Below, piece after piece: positions 1 to 8,986 of a stretch of 64,000 nucleotides of DNA. This DNA is from Sodalis glossinidius str. 'morsitans'. Its GTDB lineage: Bacteria > Pseudomonadota > Gammaproteobacteria > Enterobacterales > Enterobacteriaceae. The notes beneath the pieces were generated by a model. That model was not told the origin of the DNA, made no database searches, and was given only the letters and a program-made list of their open reading frames with translations. Position 1 is the first letter of the stretch. Every line of letters begins with the position of its first letter. The stretch spans positions 2,790,001 to 2,854,000 of the forward strand of contig NC_007712.1 of assembly GCF_000010085.1 (NCBI RefSeq), in the 5' to 3' direction. Made by a program: the position numbers and the translations under genes.

Positions 1-95
1 GCCTTGCAATCTTCATTATCGATGATGGTGCCGACATCAACGCAGCAGCAAGCTGCCGTTTCATTCGTGCTGCATTTGTTCAGTGAATTAACCAT
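1..95 (-). CDS. yfcZ: YfcZ/YiiS family protein, N-terminal part (cut by window edge)
   Basis: The first 31 codons read from an ATG at 95 and start MVNSLNKCST. They contain the cysteine-rich stretch AACCCVDVGTIIDNEDC, typical of the small YfcZ/YiiS family, whose function is not established. A good ribosome binding site (AAGGAG) lies about 6 nt upstream. In E. coli yfcZ sits beside fadL and mlaA, and here mlaA follows on the same strand, so synteny supports the name. The gene continues beyond the left edge. Confidence 0.8.
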   Translation of the reverse strand, partial: MVNSLNKCSTNETAACCCVDVGTIIDNEDCK

Positions 96-554
96 GATGT
101 TCTCCTTGCCGGGCGACACGGGGTGGCGCTAGTCGTAAATTAAACCTTCATAATTGGGAACAATTATACGCCCCTTGCGCCGGGGTTAACAGCCAATCGG
201 CCGGACAAAAGCCCGCTAAAGACGCGTTTTTACCGCCAAAGGTAACGGGAAATCAGCGAGTATTTCCTGGGCGTTACCGATGTAGCGGAACGGTAAACAG
301 ACCACCGGTCGACGAGCGGCGCTGACCCTATCTCGCTAACGACAACACACCCCATTTCTAACTGCGGGCCATGGTGAGACGGCGCGATGTCATGCCGGCT
401 GTGTGGTCATTGTCAAACGGAACACCGCAATGCCGACAGCGCGGCCATGGTCAGATGGTACGCCGCATGGCCGGCTGTGCGGCTATGCCCCCCGCCGCCC
501 CGGGCCGGCAGGACGGCGACCCAAGGACCGCACGCGGCAGGCGCGGCCCGTCGC
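96..554. other. Intergenic region; fadL absent
   Basis: About 460 bases without a supportable gene. In E. coli the fatty-acid porin gene fadL occupies this place. I read both strands for FadL-like sequence and saw none, so the gene appears to have been removed completely. The right half (about 370-550) is GC-rich and gives only chance open frames. Confidence 0.55.
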
Positions 555-1313
555 TTACTGAGCATCTATCGAATTGAGATCGCCTTGGATCGCTTCGGCG
601 TTCGGATTCTCCTGCGGTGTCAACACGCCATCGCTGGCCAGGAAATCATGCCGCTGGAAATAGGCGGCGCGCACCATGGCGTAAGGATCTTGCGAGTTCT
701 GCAGCAGGCCGTCGGAGTCCAGCAGTTGCGCTCGTGTTTCCAGTCCTTCCAACGCCCATTTGCCCGCGGACATCCACCAGGTGAGATAGCTCAAGAGTGG
801 ATAAAGATCATCTACCAATCCGCCGATGTCCTCACGAGGCGTGAAACTCCCGTAGCCGGGGAGCTGCACATAGGGACCATAACCGACGCCATAATTACCC
901 AGAGTACTGCCGAAACGCCGCGGCTCCTCTTTGGCCAGTTTCGGGTTCGCCATCGAGGCCACGTCGATCAAGCCCCCCATCCCCAGCAAGGTATTCAGGA
1001 AAAAGCGGTTAAAATGCACCATCGCCTTGTAGGGTTTCCCTTCTACAAAATAGTTGACCATGGTGGCGGGCTCTTCGAGGTTAGTGAAGAAATTGTTCAA
1101 ACAGTTACGTGCCGGCTTCGGCACATAATCTCGCCAGGCCACCGCCGCCGGGCGAACTACATAGGGATCCAGCACGTTGTAGTTAAAATTGAACATGCTG
1201 CGGTTAAAGCCTTCCAGAGGATCCGACCGGCCCTGGTAGTCCTGATTTTGATGAGTAGCGCACCCCAGAAGCAGGACGCTGGCAAACGCCACACCTGACA
1301 GGCGAAAATTCAT
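555..1313 (-). CDS. mlaA: MlaA (VacJ) outer-membrane phospholipid-removal lipoprotein
   Basis: A 252-residue protein of full family length. MlaA sits in the outer membrane with OmpC/F and passes mislocalised phospholipids to periplasmic MlaC for return to the inner membrane. The start shows a lipoprotein signal peptide with lipobox LLLGCATH (lipidated Cys18), followed by the family motif DPLEGFNRSMFNFN and the conserved core LGMGGLIDVASMA. ATG at 1313 gives a proper signal peptide. No frameshift or stop is seen, which stands out beside the decayed ccm operon and fits the importance of outer-membrane asymmetry. It probably forms its own transcription unit. Confidence 0.95.
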   Translation of the reverse strand: MNFRLSGVAFASVLLLGCATHQNQDYQGRSDPLEGFNRSMFNFNYNVLDPYVVRPAAVAWRDYVPKPARNCLNNFFTNLEEPATMVNYFVEGKPYKAMVHFNRFFLNTLLGMGGLIDVASMANPKLAKEEPRRFGSTLGNYGVGYGPYVQLPGYGSFTPREDIGGLVDDLYPLLSYLTWWMSAGKWALEGLETRAQLLDSDGLLQNSQDPYAMVRAAYFQRHDFLASDGVLTPQENPNAEAIQGDLNSIDAQ

Positions 1314-1375
1314 TATAAAACTCCGTTGTATATTCTTATGCCATCGCTAGGGGAGCTGCTGGTTAATCTCAACCG

Positions 1376-2522
1376 CTACCCTGCCGTTGCCGCCGAATGG
1401 CTGCGTCGCACTCTCGCCGAACCAGTCACCGCGCTACGGTTGCGCGGTGCCGTCGCGCGCCACTCGGACCAGTACTTTTCCCGCTGCTGGGCAGAAAGCA
1501 AACGTTCGGGGATCATGGCATTACTATCGTCGAGCGATAACGATAACGGAAAGCGAATCAACGGCAAAGGTTTTACCGCTACAGGTATTGGACTTTGTCC
1601 ATCGCTGACGGAAATAAACATGGTTCCTTGAGTCGGCAACCAGGCGTCGACGGCCGACGACAGGGTAACGACCACGGTCAGGGCCGCCTGCTCCAGCCCA
1701 CCCTGCGCTTTTGCCTGCTCGATATGCTGGCGGATGGCATCGGCGCGGGCATCCGCAGCGGGTAAACGAGCCAGCACCTCGCGCCACAAAGCGACAGCCC
1801 GGGCATCATTGTTTTGCTGATATTCATTAAGCGCCTGCAGGTCATGGGGTCGTTTGGCGAGAATAACCTGCAACAGCCTGTTACCTGCGCCGTTGTCCCC
1901 CGGATCGTCAGAACGTGTCAGCACCGACGCGTAATCCAGCGCGATGGTGTCATCTTCGGGCGCCAGTTGCCGGGCCTGGGCGAACGCCTATGTCGCCAAC
2001 TCGGCGTTATTGAGCACCACCCCCAAACGGCACAGGATCAGCCAATTTTGCAGGTTCTCCGGATGATGTTGCAGCTCGGCGCGCAGGCCGACCGCGAAGC
2101 GAGACAACTCCTCGGCGCTCAGGAGTTGCCCGTGGGTATCCATCACGCGCGCCCGCAGCGCAGGAAACGCCTTCACCGTCTGCCGCCAGCGCACTACCTG
2201 ACCCGCACCGCCGATCAGCGCATACAGCCCCAGCGCGACCAACACCACCACCCCTGGCGCCAGCACCCAGCGCGGTAGCGGGCGCCGCCAGGATATTTGC
2301 CAGCAGCACACGCTGTAAATCTTCAATATGCAGCGCCCGCTCGCTCACTACGCCTTCACGCTCGTCGTGGGCCAGCTCGTCGAGCCGGCTTTGATAAAAG
2401 CGCGTATTGAGTTGATCGCGGCTCATGGCGGCAGACTTAACGCCATAGCCCAACGCCGGCAGCACAAACAGCGCGCATGCTATAAGCAACAGCAAGACGA
2501 CGAGGAAGACGAAGACTATCAT
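1376..2522 (-). pseudogene. ccmI: ccmI/cycH cytochrome c maturation apocytochrome chaperone, broken
   Basis: CcmI binds apocytochrome c and presents it to CcmFH. The reading starts at 2522, overlapping the ccmH stop codon (ATGA), with the N-terminal membrane helix MIVFVFLVVLLLLIACALF. It loses frame near 2280, resumes in another frame (second membrane segment, then the TPR region around SRFAVGLRAELQHHPENLQNW), meets an in-frame stop near 1987, and goes on in a further open stretch to 1376. All parts of the family can be recognised in order, so this is one gene with at least a frameshift and a stop. It is the last gene of the operon. Confidence 0.85.
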
Positions 2523-2983
2523 GGCGCATTCCTGTCCGAGGGCGGGAGAAGCCTTGCAAAACGCTGCTTTTGCGCCGCCGACAATGCGCCGGCGGGGAGT
2601 TTGCGCCGGGCGGCCCCGACGATAACCACCGTTGCGCCCGCCCCGACAAACAGCAGCGGTACCAGCCATAACAGCAGAGTCAGCGGATTTAACGGCGGCG
2701 TATAGGTCACGAAACGGCCATAACGCGCCACCATATAATCGATGATTTGCTGATCACTCTGGCCTTGTTGCATCAGGGAATAGACCTTATCACGCATATC
2801 ACCGGCAATAACGGCATTGGAATCGGCGATGCTGGTATTCTGGCATTTCGGGCAGCGCAGCTCGCCTATCAACGCGCGATAGTGCTGTTCTTGAGCCTCG
2901 CTGCTGAATTGATGAATATCCGCAGCCGCGGCAGCGCTCAGCAGCAGACCGGCCAGCAAGGCCAATATCGGCGCGCGCCTCAT
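2519..2983 (-). CDS. ccmH: CcmH, thiol oxidoreductase of cytochrome c maturation
   Basis: CcmH is a periplasmic, membrane-anchored protein that, with CcmG and CcmF, reduces apocytochrome cysteines for haem ligation. The protein has a signal sequence (LLAGLLLSAAAAADIH), the hallmark LRCPKCQ redox motif, and one C-terminal membrane helix (LTLLLWLVPLLFVGAGATVV). ATG at 2983 is preferred because a GGGGGAG stretch precedes it at normal spacing; an alternative ATG lies 5 codons upstream. The length of 154 residues is normal for the short form, with CcmI encoded separately. It appears intact although most partners are broken. Confidence 0.88.
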   Translation of the reverse strand: MRRAPILALLAGLLLSAAAAADIHQFSSEAQEQHYRALIGELRCPKCQNTSIADSNAVIAGDMRDKVYSLMQQGQSDQQIIDYMVARYGRFVTYTPPLNPLTLLLWLVPLLFVGAGATVVIVGAARRKLPAGALSAAQKQRFARLLPPSDRNAP

Positions 2984-2989
2984 TTTTGC

Positions 2990-3533
2990 TCCCCCCATAC
3001 CGGCGATACAGCGGCTCGACGTCCTGGCGCCAGACCTGGGCGTTCATATCGCCGGCGTGGCGATAGCATACGATCCCCTAACCATCGATGAGAAACGTCT
3101 CTGGTGCGCCATAGACGCCCAGATCCAGTCCGAGCATACCGTCGCCATCGAATATGCTTAGCGCATAGGAATTGCCTAGGGTATTAAGCCAGGCCATTGT
3201 CTTCGCACGGCTGTCTTTGTAATTTACGCCGGCGATCCTGACGCCCCAGGCGGCAAGGCCGTTGAGAAATTGATGCTCGGCGCGGCAGGTGGGACACCAG
3301 GTGGCCCAGACGTTGAGCAACCAGGGATGCGCGTCGCGCAAAAGCGCTTGACTGTAAATCTTGCCGGGATCGTCCAGGGACGCCAGGGTCAATGACGGTA
3401 ACGGTTTTCCTATCAGCGCCGACTCCAACCGGGTGGGATCGTCGCCATGGGCATTGTGCGCCAATTGCACCGTAAGGGCGAGCGCCAGCAGCAAAAACAG
3501 CACCAGGGGAATATACAGCAGTTTGCGGCTCAT
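2990..3533 (-). pseudogene. ccmG: ccmG/dsbE thioredoxin-like reductase of cytochrome c maturation, frameshifted
   Basis: CcmG is a membrane-tethered thioredoxin-fold protein acting on CcmH and apocytochrome. The N-terminal anchor (LYIPLVLFLLLALALTVQL), the active site WCPTC and the APETFLIDG loop are all present. Translation ends just after LIDG at 3078 by a stop. The expected C-terminus (RHAGDMNAQVWRQDVEPLYR) follows in another frame down to about 2990. Loss of the last helix and strand probably abolishes folding. The start ATG overlaps the ccmF stop. Confidence 0.85.
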
Positions 3534-4770
3534 AAGGACGCCCCGCTGCCCGTCAGGCGGGCCTTCTTCGCCGCCCGGTAGTGCGGGTCAAGCAGACAGC
3601 AAACCCCGCCGGCAACCATAAACAGACCGCCCAGCCAAATCCAGCGCACGAACGGTTTGTAATAAAGGCGCAAGGCCCAGGCGCCGCCGTCAAGCTCCTC
3701 CCCCAACGCCACATACAAATCGCGCGTGAGACCACCGCTTATCGCCGCTTCGGTCATCACGGTGCGCGAGACGGTATAAAGGCGTTTTTCCGCCTGCAGC
3801 GTTGCTTCTGGCCGGCCGCGGCGCTGGTATAGTTTGGCCCGTGCAGCGCCTCCAGCCGGCGGAAGACGAATTGGTAATCTCGGAGAGTCACGCTGTCGCC
3901 GGGTTGCATACGCACATCGCGCTCCAGACTATAGTTCTGGCTGAAGGCAATGCCAATGACCGTTACCGCTACGCCCAAATGGCCGTGCACCATGCCCCAA
4001 TGGCTACGGGTCAAATGGGTCAGACCGCGCCAGAAACCGTGCCGATGGCTGGCGCGCTCATGCAGCTCCATGAGCTTGAGGACAATCACCCACAGCGACA
4101 TAATCAGCCCCACCACCGTCATACCGCGTATCTCGTCCTCCAGCGCCCAGGGCAGTGACCAGCGCGCCCAGGCCGTGTCCAGCCGGCCGGCAACCAGCGA
4201 AGCGATAGCAAGGCAAACGCCACCGAAAACCCCACGTACCCCATATACAGCAAGGGCGGATGGAAGATAAGACCGATGTCCTGCAACACCGGATTCAGAT
4301 CGTGCCCGTCAATGGGAATCCCCTGCAGCGTGCGGCGAAAAGGGTTGGAGGTCAGCAAAATAAACGCCAGGAAGTCGCAGGCAATCATCACCATTACCGC
4401 CAATACCCGCACCACGGCCTCCGCCGGCATAGTGCGGCTAAAGTGGGCCACCACCAGCATCCACAACAGTAGCGATCCCCCGTACGCCACCCAAGTGGCA
4501 GCGATGCGGTAATAAAGCGGCAGGTGACTGTTTGAGTTATTCACCACATAGGCGACGGTAAAATCGTTGACGATAAACGCCTGGACTAAACGCCTGGACC
4601 AAACAGGCAAAAGCGCCCGCGAGGGCAATAAACACGCCATAAGTCAAAGGGCGCGCCACCGCCATCATGCGCGCATCCTGTCGGCTGGCGCCCCACAGTG
4701 GATAGACGCTTAACAGCAGCGCTAGGCCGGCGCCGAGACAAAGCAGAAAATTGCCGAGTTCCGGGATCAT
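3530..4770 (-). pseudogene. ccmF: ccmF haem lyase, internally deleted and frameshifted
   Basis: CcmF is a large polytopic membrane protein (about 650 residues) that attaches haem to apocytochrome. Here only about 410 codons' worth remain. The N-terminus (MIPELGNFLLCLGAGLALLL) is intact, frame is lost near 4590, and the haem-handling region LLTSNPF and DIGLIFHPPLLYMGYVG is readable. The middle third, including the WWD domain, is missing. The C-terminal part (SHWGMVHGHLGVAVTVIG, then RWIWLGGLFM) follows in two further frames. Clearly inactive. Confidence 0.9.
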
Positions 4771-5223
4771 GTCTGCTCCCGGGGCTGAACCCTACTTTGC
4801 ACTGCCGGCGTTGCGTTGGCCACTTCGGGTGGGGTGTATTTTTCGTCATGTTTTGCCAGCACCTCCCGGGCGTCTACCCGATTCCCCAGCGCCAATATGC
4901 CCTACGCAACGACGCCCTGCCCTTCACGGAACAGATCGGGCAAAATACCCACATAATTAACCGCCACGGCGCCGGCGGCATCGTAGATTTTAAAGGTGAC
5001 CTGTAGCGTTTGCGGATCGCGCTTTACGCTGCCGGGCATGACCAGGCCGCCGATGCGCAAACGCTGACCGACGTGGTGCAATTGGTGCGCTTCCCCTTTA
5101 CCGCCGAAGATTTCTCTTGGGGTATAAAATAGGTCGATATTGGCGCGCAGCGCGTAGCGTCACCGCGGCCCCAATAACCGCCACCATCGCAAGACATAGA
5201 CGGCTTTTACGACGTGGGTTCAC
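4767..5223 (-). pseudogene. ccmE: ccmE haem chaperone, frameshifted
   Basis: CcmE carries haem covalently on a histidine and hands it to CcmF. A GTG start at 5223 overlaps the ccmD stop and gives VNPRRKSRLCLAMVAVIGAA, the membrane anchor. Frame is lost near 5110. The beta-barrel (RLRIGGLVMPGSVKRDPQTL), the LPDLFREGQG strand and the C-terminal AKHDEKYTPPEV segment follow in a different frame, with a further irregularity near 4860. The stop codon overlaps the ccmF start, preserving the normal operon spacing. Confidence 0.85.
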
Positions 5224-5459
5224 TGGTCTCTCTCCGGGGGGGGGATCGTCGTCGTGAGGCGAGAGGCGCCCTGGCGCAGCCTTGCGGCACGCGCCTGCTG
5301 GCGGCGGATAGCGTTCAGCAGTTGCCTGTGCGCGACGAGGGTCTGCGCCACCAATATCACTAGTGACAGCAAGGTGGCGGCGACCGCCAGCCAAACGTAA
5401 AAAGCATAACCGCCCATTGCCAGAAAGGCTGGCCAGGAAGAAAATGCGGGATTCATCAT
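5220..5459 (-). CDS. ccmD: CcmD, small membrane protein of the CcmABCD complex
   Basis: A 79-residue protein with one membrane helix (LAVAATLLSLVILVAQTLVA) followed by a basic, Arg-rich cytoplasmic tail, as in the family. The N-terminus SSWPAFLAMGGYAFYVW matches the family consensus. CcmD helps release holo-CcmE from CcmC. It overlaps ccmC by the usual 4 bases. Near its 3' end lies a run of nine G residues (about 5236-5244 on the plus strand), a likely site for slippage or sequencing error. The frame as given is intact. Confidence 0.82.
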   Translation of the reverse strand: MMNPAFSSWPAFLAMGGYAFYVWLAVAATLLSLVILVAQTLVAHRQLLNAIRRQQARAARLRQGASRLTTTIPPPERDQ

Positions 5460-6097
5460 AGACGCTCCTTTTGCGCCAGCGCGATAGCCCAGGGACGTTT
5501 ACGCTCCTGGAATAAAATCAGCGTCACGGTAATAAAGAACAACAGATAACCGCCAATCGCCCAACGCAGCGGGGTACGCATACTGGGATCGATAGTTTGC
5601 TGCATGTTGGTGGAGCCCTGGTGCAAGGTATTCCACCACTGCACGGAAAAGTGGATGATGGGGATGTTGACTATTGCGACCAGAATCAGGATGCCGGCAG
5701 CGCGGCCGGCGGTGCACCTGTCATCGAAGGCGTTATGTAACGCCATGACACCCAGATAGAGGAACAAAAGCACCAGCTCGGAGGTAAGCCTCGCATCCCA
5801 TACCCACCAGGTTCCCCACATGGGTTTGCCCCAGGCGGATCCGGTTATCAACGCAATAAGAGTAAACACCGGCGCCATCGCCACATAAATGCCCATCGAC
5901 CAGATCGCGACCGGCACATGCAAATACATGATGCGAACACTTTCGCCTTGCTGATAGTCCGGCGGCGCAAAGCTAAAACCCCAAACCCAGCCAAGCAGTA
6001 GCGTAAAGAGTGCGGCGATGGCGAACCAAGGAATACACCGCCCGCAAATGTAATATAGCCGTTCCGGTTTGGCCCACTGATGAAGCACTTTCAACAT
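5456..6097 (-). pseudogene. ccmC: ccmC haem-handling protein with an in-frame internal deletion
   Basis: CcmC loads haem onto CcmE. The frame is open for 213 codons, but the family is about 245. The segment after WSMGIYVAMA is joined directly to PVFTLIALITGSAWG, removing roughly 25-30 residues that form one transmembrane helix. The signature WGTWWVWDARLTSELV and both haem-coordinating histidine regions (LHVP and IIHFSV) remain. Losing a single helix should invert the topology downstream, so it is probably non-functional although no stop is present. It could also be read as a shortened gene. Confidence 0.8.
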
Positions 6098-6102
6098 AAT
6101 AA

Positions 6103-6587
6103 TTATTGCTCACAGTTAACACGGTAAACGCATTGCCCGGAGGATAGCCTCAACCGGGTCACGCCACGAAAAGCGGCCGACGGTCTTTTCCGGCTTACGG
6201 CCATAACGGCGTGGCGACATCCAGCGATAGCAGCAGCGCCGCCAGCGGCGACATCAGCAGCAGGGGCAAACCGGTGACCAGCGACCAGCCAATGAGCGCA
6301 AACCTTTCTCAACACCGTGAGCGGCAACGGCGCCTGCAACAACAGCAATTGATCCAGTGTGCCGTCCTGAACATCATCACGAAACAGCCGCTCAAGAGAG
6401 AGCAGACAGGCCAATAAGGCCGCCACCCAAATGATCCCCGGCGCGATAGCCTGAGCAACGCTGGCTCCGGCCCGATTCCCAATGGGAACAAGGTAATGAC
6501 AATTAGAAAGAACCACAGCGGATTCACCAGCTCATTGCCCTGACGCCGCGCCAGCCGCAGCTCACGGCGTAGCACTAACCAAAACAT
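6103..6587 (-). pseudogene. ccmB: ccmB ABC-transporter permease subunit, frameshifted and truncated
   Basis: CcmB is the six-helix permease partner of CcmA (about 220 residues). The start at 6587 overlaps the end of ccmA by 13 bases. The beginning (MFWLVLRRELRLARRQGNEL, then NPLWFFLIVITLFPLGIGPE) is clear. Frame shifts near 6470; APGIIWVAALLACLLSLERL and FRDDVQDGTLDQLLLL follow. The C-terminal half is largely gone: after about 110 matching residues the sequence is unrecognisable and stops at 6103. Confidence 0.88.
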
Positions 6588-7210
6588 GACGTTGCCTCGG
6601 CCATACGCAAAGCAACCTTGCGCATCCGATAACGTGAAGCCGGCAGCGGTTGATGAGTTGTCATAATCACCATTCCGCCGGTGGCACAATGCTGCTCAAA
6701 TAACCTGACAAGCGCCTGGGCGCCCTGATGGTCGATAGCCGTAAGCGGCTCATCCAGAATCCACAGCGAGGCCGACGTCAGCCACAGCCTGGCCAGAGCG
6801 ATACGCTGCTGCTGCCCTGCCGACAACCCCGCCGCGCGCACGTCCTCATATCCCAGCAGTCCGACCTGCTCCAGCGCCCGATAAATGGCGTAATCATTGC
6901 GTAGACCGGTAATCCCTTGATAAAAAGTTAGATTTTCCCGGGGCGTCAGAACAGGCTTAATTGCCGCCCGATGGCCGATATAAACCAGCTCACGATAATA
7001 GTCGCTGCGGCACTGACGCAGCGGGCGCTGACGCCAGCGTATCTCACCCGCATCCGGCGGCGTCAGCCCGGCCAAAATCCGCAATAGCAACGTTTTGCCG
7101 GCACCGTTCGATCCCTCAATTTGCACCCCATCGCCGGGAGCAAATTCCTCGTTCAATCCGCTAAATAATTGCCGCTCATCGCGGACACAGGCCAGATTGT
7201 GAATTGCCAA
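6575..7210 (-). CDS. ccmA: CcmA, ATP-binding subunit of the CcmAB haem-chaperone-release ABC transporter
   Basis: First gene of the ccm operon; 211 residues, full family length. It shows Walker A EGSNGAGKT, the signature LSAGQQQRIALARL, Walker B LWILDEP and the H-loop TTHQ. CcmA hydrolyses ATP to release holo-CcmE from CcmCD. The start is taken as TTG at 7210, which gives the family N-terminus (AIHNLACVRDERQLFSGL). An ATG 10 bases upstream is out of frame, so the original ATG start may have been lost by a small indel. Otherwise intact, but its partner ccmB is broken. Confidence 0.85.
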   Translation of the reverse strand: MAIHNLACVRDERQLFSGLNEEFAPGDGVQIEGSNGAGKTLLLRILAGLTPPDAGEIRWRQRPLRQCRSDYYRELVYIGHRAAIKPVLTPRENLTFYQGITGLRNDYAIYRALEQVGLLGYEDVRAAGLSAGQQQRIALARLWLTSASLWILDEPLTAIDHQGAQALVRLFEQHCATGGMVIMTTHQPLPASRYRMRKVALRMAEATSCFG

Positions 7211-7494
7211 CGTTGGACATTAAACTCTTTATTAACAATGGTTCGCTTCCTATCACGGGGCGCCACGGAAAACACTTACGCGCCGACGCGATTCACGGCC
7301 AATGAACGATAGCCTGTATTAGATCAATAAAACGAGCGAAAAACCAGTAACGTTAAAATTTTGTTACTCATTAACCACAAATTATAGCAGGACATTTTTT
7401 TCGTTAGGTACATCCCACTTACGCGACTGATGATGCCACAGCCGCTACGCTTATGATGTTTGTCACCCTGTGAGTCGCCTATCGGGAAGAATCT
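7211..7494. other. Divergent intergenic region between ccmA and yfdC
   Basis: About 280 AT-rich bases separating two divergently transcribed genes. It should contain the ccm promoter (leftward) and the yfdC promoter (rightward). I could not assign specific -35/-10 boxes with confidence, and no RNA gene or repeat is visible. Confidence 0.4.
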
Positions 7495-8479
7495 ATGCGT
7501 CAAAACCGCGAAAAAAACCCTGCCGCTCGGAAAAATGATATGAACCCGCCTGGGGAGGAAGCACGTTCGCGTCCCGGCGATCAACCTCACGAAGTAGAAA
7601 GTCAGGAGAATGAAGAAGGGACCGATATAGAAGTCGAGGAGGAAAATCTGCCCTCGCCCGCCGCCGCCATTCACGAAGAGATCCGCCAGGAGGGCGAGAA
7701 AGAATTGGAACGGGACAGCCTGGAGTTGTGGTGGTCCGCCCTGGCGGCCGGCCTGTAGATGGGGGCCTCGCTAATGGCGAAAGGTCTTTTTCACACCCGA
7801 GGGCACTGTAGGCTTTTTTGTCGAAAATCTGGGTTATACCCTCGGTTTCGTCATCGTCATTTTGGCGCGCCAGCAATTGTTTACGGAAAACACCTTAACC
7901 GCCGTTCTGCCTTTCATACACAAACCCACCCGCCATAATTTCGGCATTCTCATGCGGCTTTGGAGCGTAGTGCTGGTGGGCAACTTGATAGGCACGGCGT
8001 TAATGGCTTTCGCCTTCATTCATCTGCCGGTCTTCGACGTCGCCACGCGCCGCGGCCTTCGTCACTCTCTCAGAGGAGGTAATGACTAACACCTCGGGCG
8101 AGATGTTTTGCAATGCCATCATCTCAGGCTGGATCATCGCATCGCTGGTCTGGATCATAATAAACTCCTTATCATCATCTTAATGACCTATCTGATGGGC
8201 ATTGGCGATTTGACCCATATTGTCGTGGGATCGGTTGAGATCCTGTATTTGGTCTTTAATGGCAATATCCCCTGGTGGCAATTTTTTTATCCGTTCGCGC
8301 TGCCGACCCTAGCGGGCAATATCGTGGGTGGCACCTTTATTTTTGCCTTGATAAGCCATGCTCAAATACGCAACGATTTGAGCCATCATAGGCGGGCATC
8401 GGCCGCTAAAAACAGTAAAACAGCGGCGAAAGGGGGAGCGCCCGCGGGTGACGAGCGGCTGGGCAATCGGCAACAATGA
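7495..8479 (+). pseudogene. yfdC: yfdC formate/nitrite-transporter-family inner-membrane protein, broken
   Basis: Recognisable along its whole length as YfdC (about 310 residues, FocA/NirC superfamily, substrate unknown). The acidic N-terminus and the segment IHEEIRQEGEKELERDSLEL are in frame to an in-frame stop at 7756. MGASLMAKG follows, then a shift into ARQQLFTENTLTAVLPF, another near 8090, and finally LMGIGDLTHIVVGSVEILYL through FALISHAQIRNDL. At least three inactivating changes. In E. coli yfdC lies between mlaA and argW, exactly as here. Confidence 0.9.
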
Positions 8480-8748
8480 CATCAGGCGGCGAGCACTGAA
8501 AGCCTTAAGGGCCGGACAAAGACCCCAACGGCTCCGCCGTGCCTGCCGGCGCGTACCGCGACCAGATAGATGCCACGGCGGCCGGCAGAATAAAGCGGCG
8601 CTTTTGCCACGCTGACGAGGGGCGATGAGACCTCAGGCTTTCGCCCCAGAAAACCGGCCGCGCCGCTGTTTGACCAGGAATTGAGCAAACGCGCCGCCAG
8701 ATGCTTATTTCCGCGGCCAGATAGGCTATACTGGCCGCCGTTTAGCGT

Positions 8749-8823
8749 GTCTCCGTAGTTAAACGGATATAACAAGCCCCTCCTAAGGGCTAGTTACAGG
8801 TTCGATTCCTGTCGGGGACGCCA
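8749..8823 (+). tRNA. argW: tRNA-Arg (anticodon CCU)
   Basis: The acceptor stem pairs GTCTCCG with CGGGGAC. The D-arm contains AGTTAAACGGATATAAC. The anticodon stem-loop is AGCCCCTCCTAAGGGCT with CCT as anticodon, and the T-arm is ACAGGTTCGATTCCTGT. CCA is encoded at 8821-8823. It decodes AGG. In E. coli argW is the attachment site of a P4-type integrase element, and here an integrase gene follows directly, so the gene is both a functional tRNA and attL. Confidence 0.95.
8801..8816 (+). repeat. attL core of element 1 (tRNA T-arm 3' part)
   Basis: The 16 bases TTCGATTCCTGTCGGG inside argW are repeated exactly at 32759-32774, in the same orientation and immediately before a second integrase gene. 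Integration at the 3' end of a tRNA with such a duplication is the normal mode of P4-type tyrosine integrases. Confidence 0.85.
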
Positions 8824-8986
8824 TCATCTCGTCTGCTTTAGTTCACCAAAGTCTACACATTCCTTAAAAAAGATTATATTACAAAGAAACTTACTCTACT
8901 TGAGTCAATAGAAGTCTATTGCAATCGTCTCTAGGTTTGGGGCATTATTTGTGGCTCTCACTGGTTCGATTTTAAAAGAGCCCCAT

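Noticed and set aside
96..554. fadL remnant between yfcZ and mlaA
   Set aside because: Expected from E. coli order, but no FadL-like segment could be read in any frame. Reported as absent.
387..1298. Long open frame on the plus strand opposite mlaA
   Set aside because: It is antisense to an intact, clearly recognisable MlaA gene and has no family resemblance.
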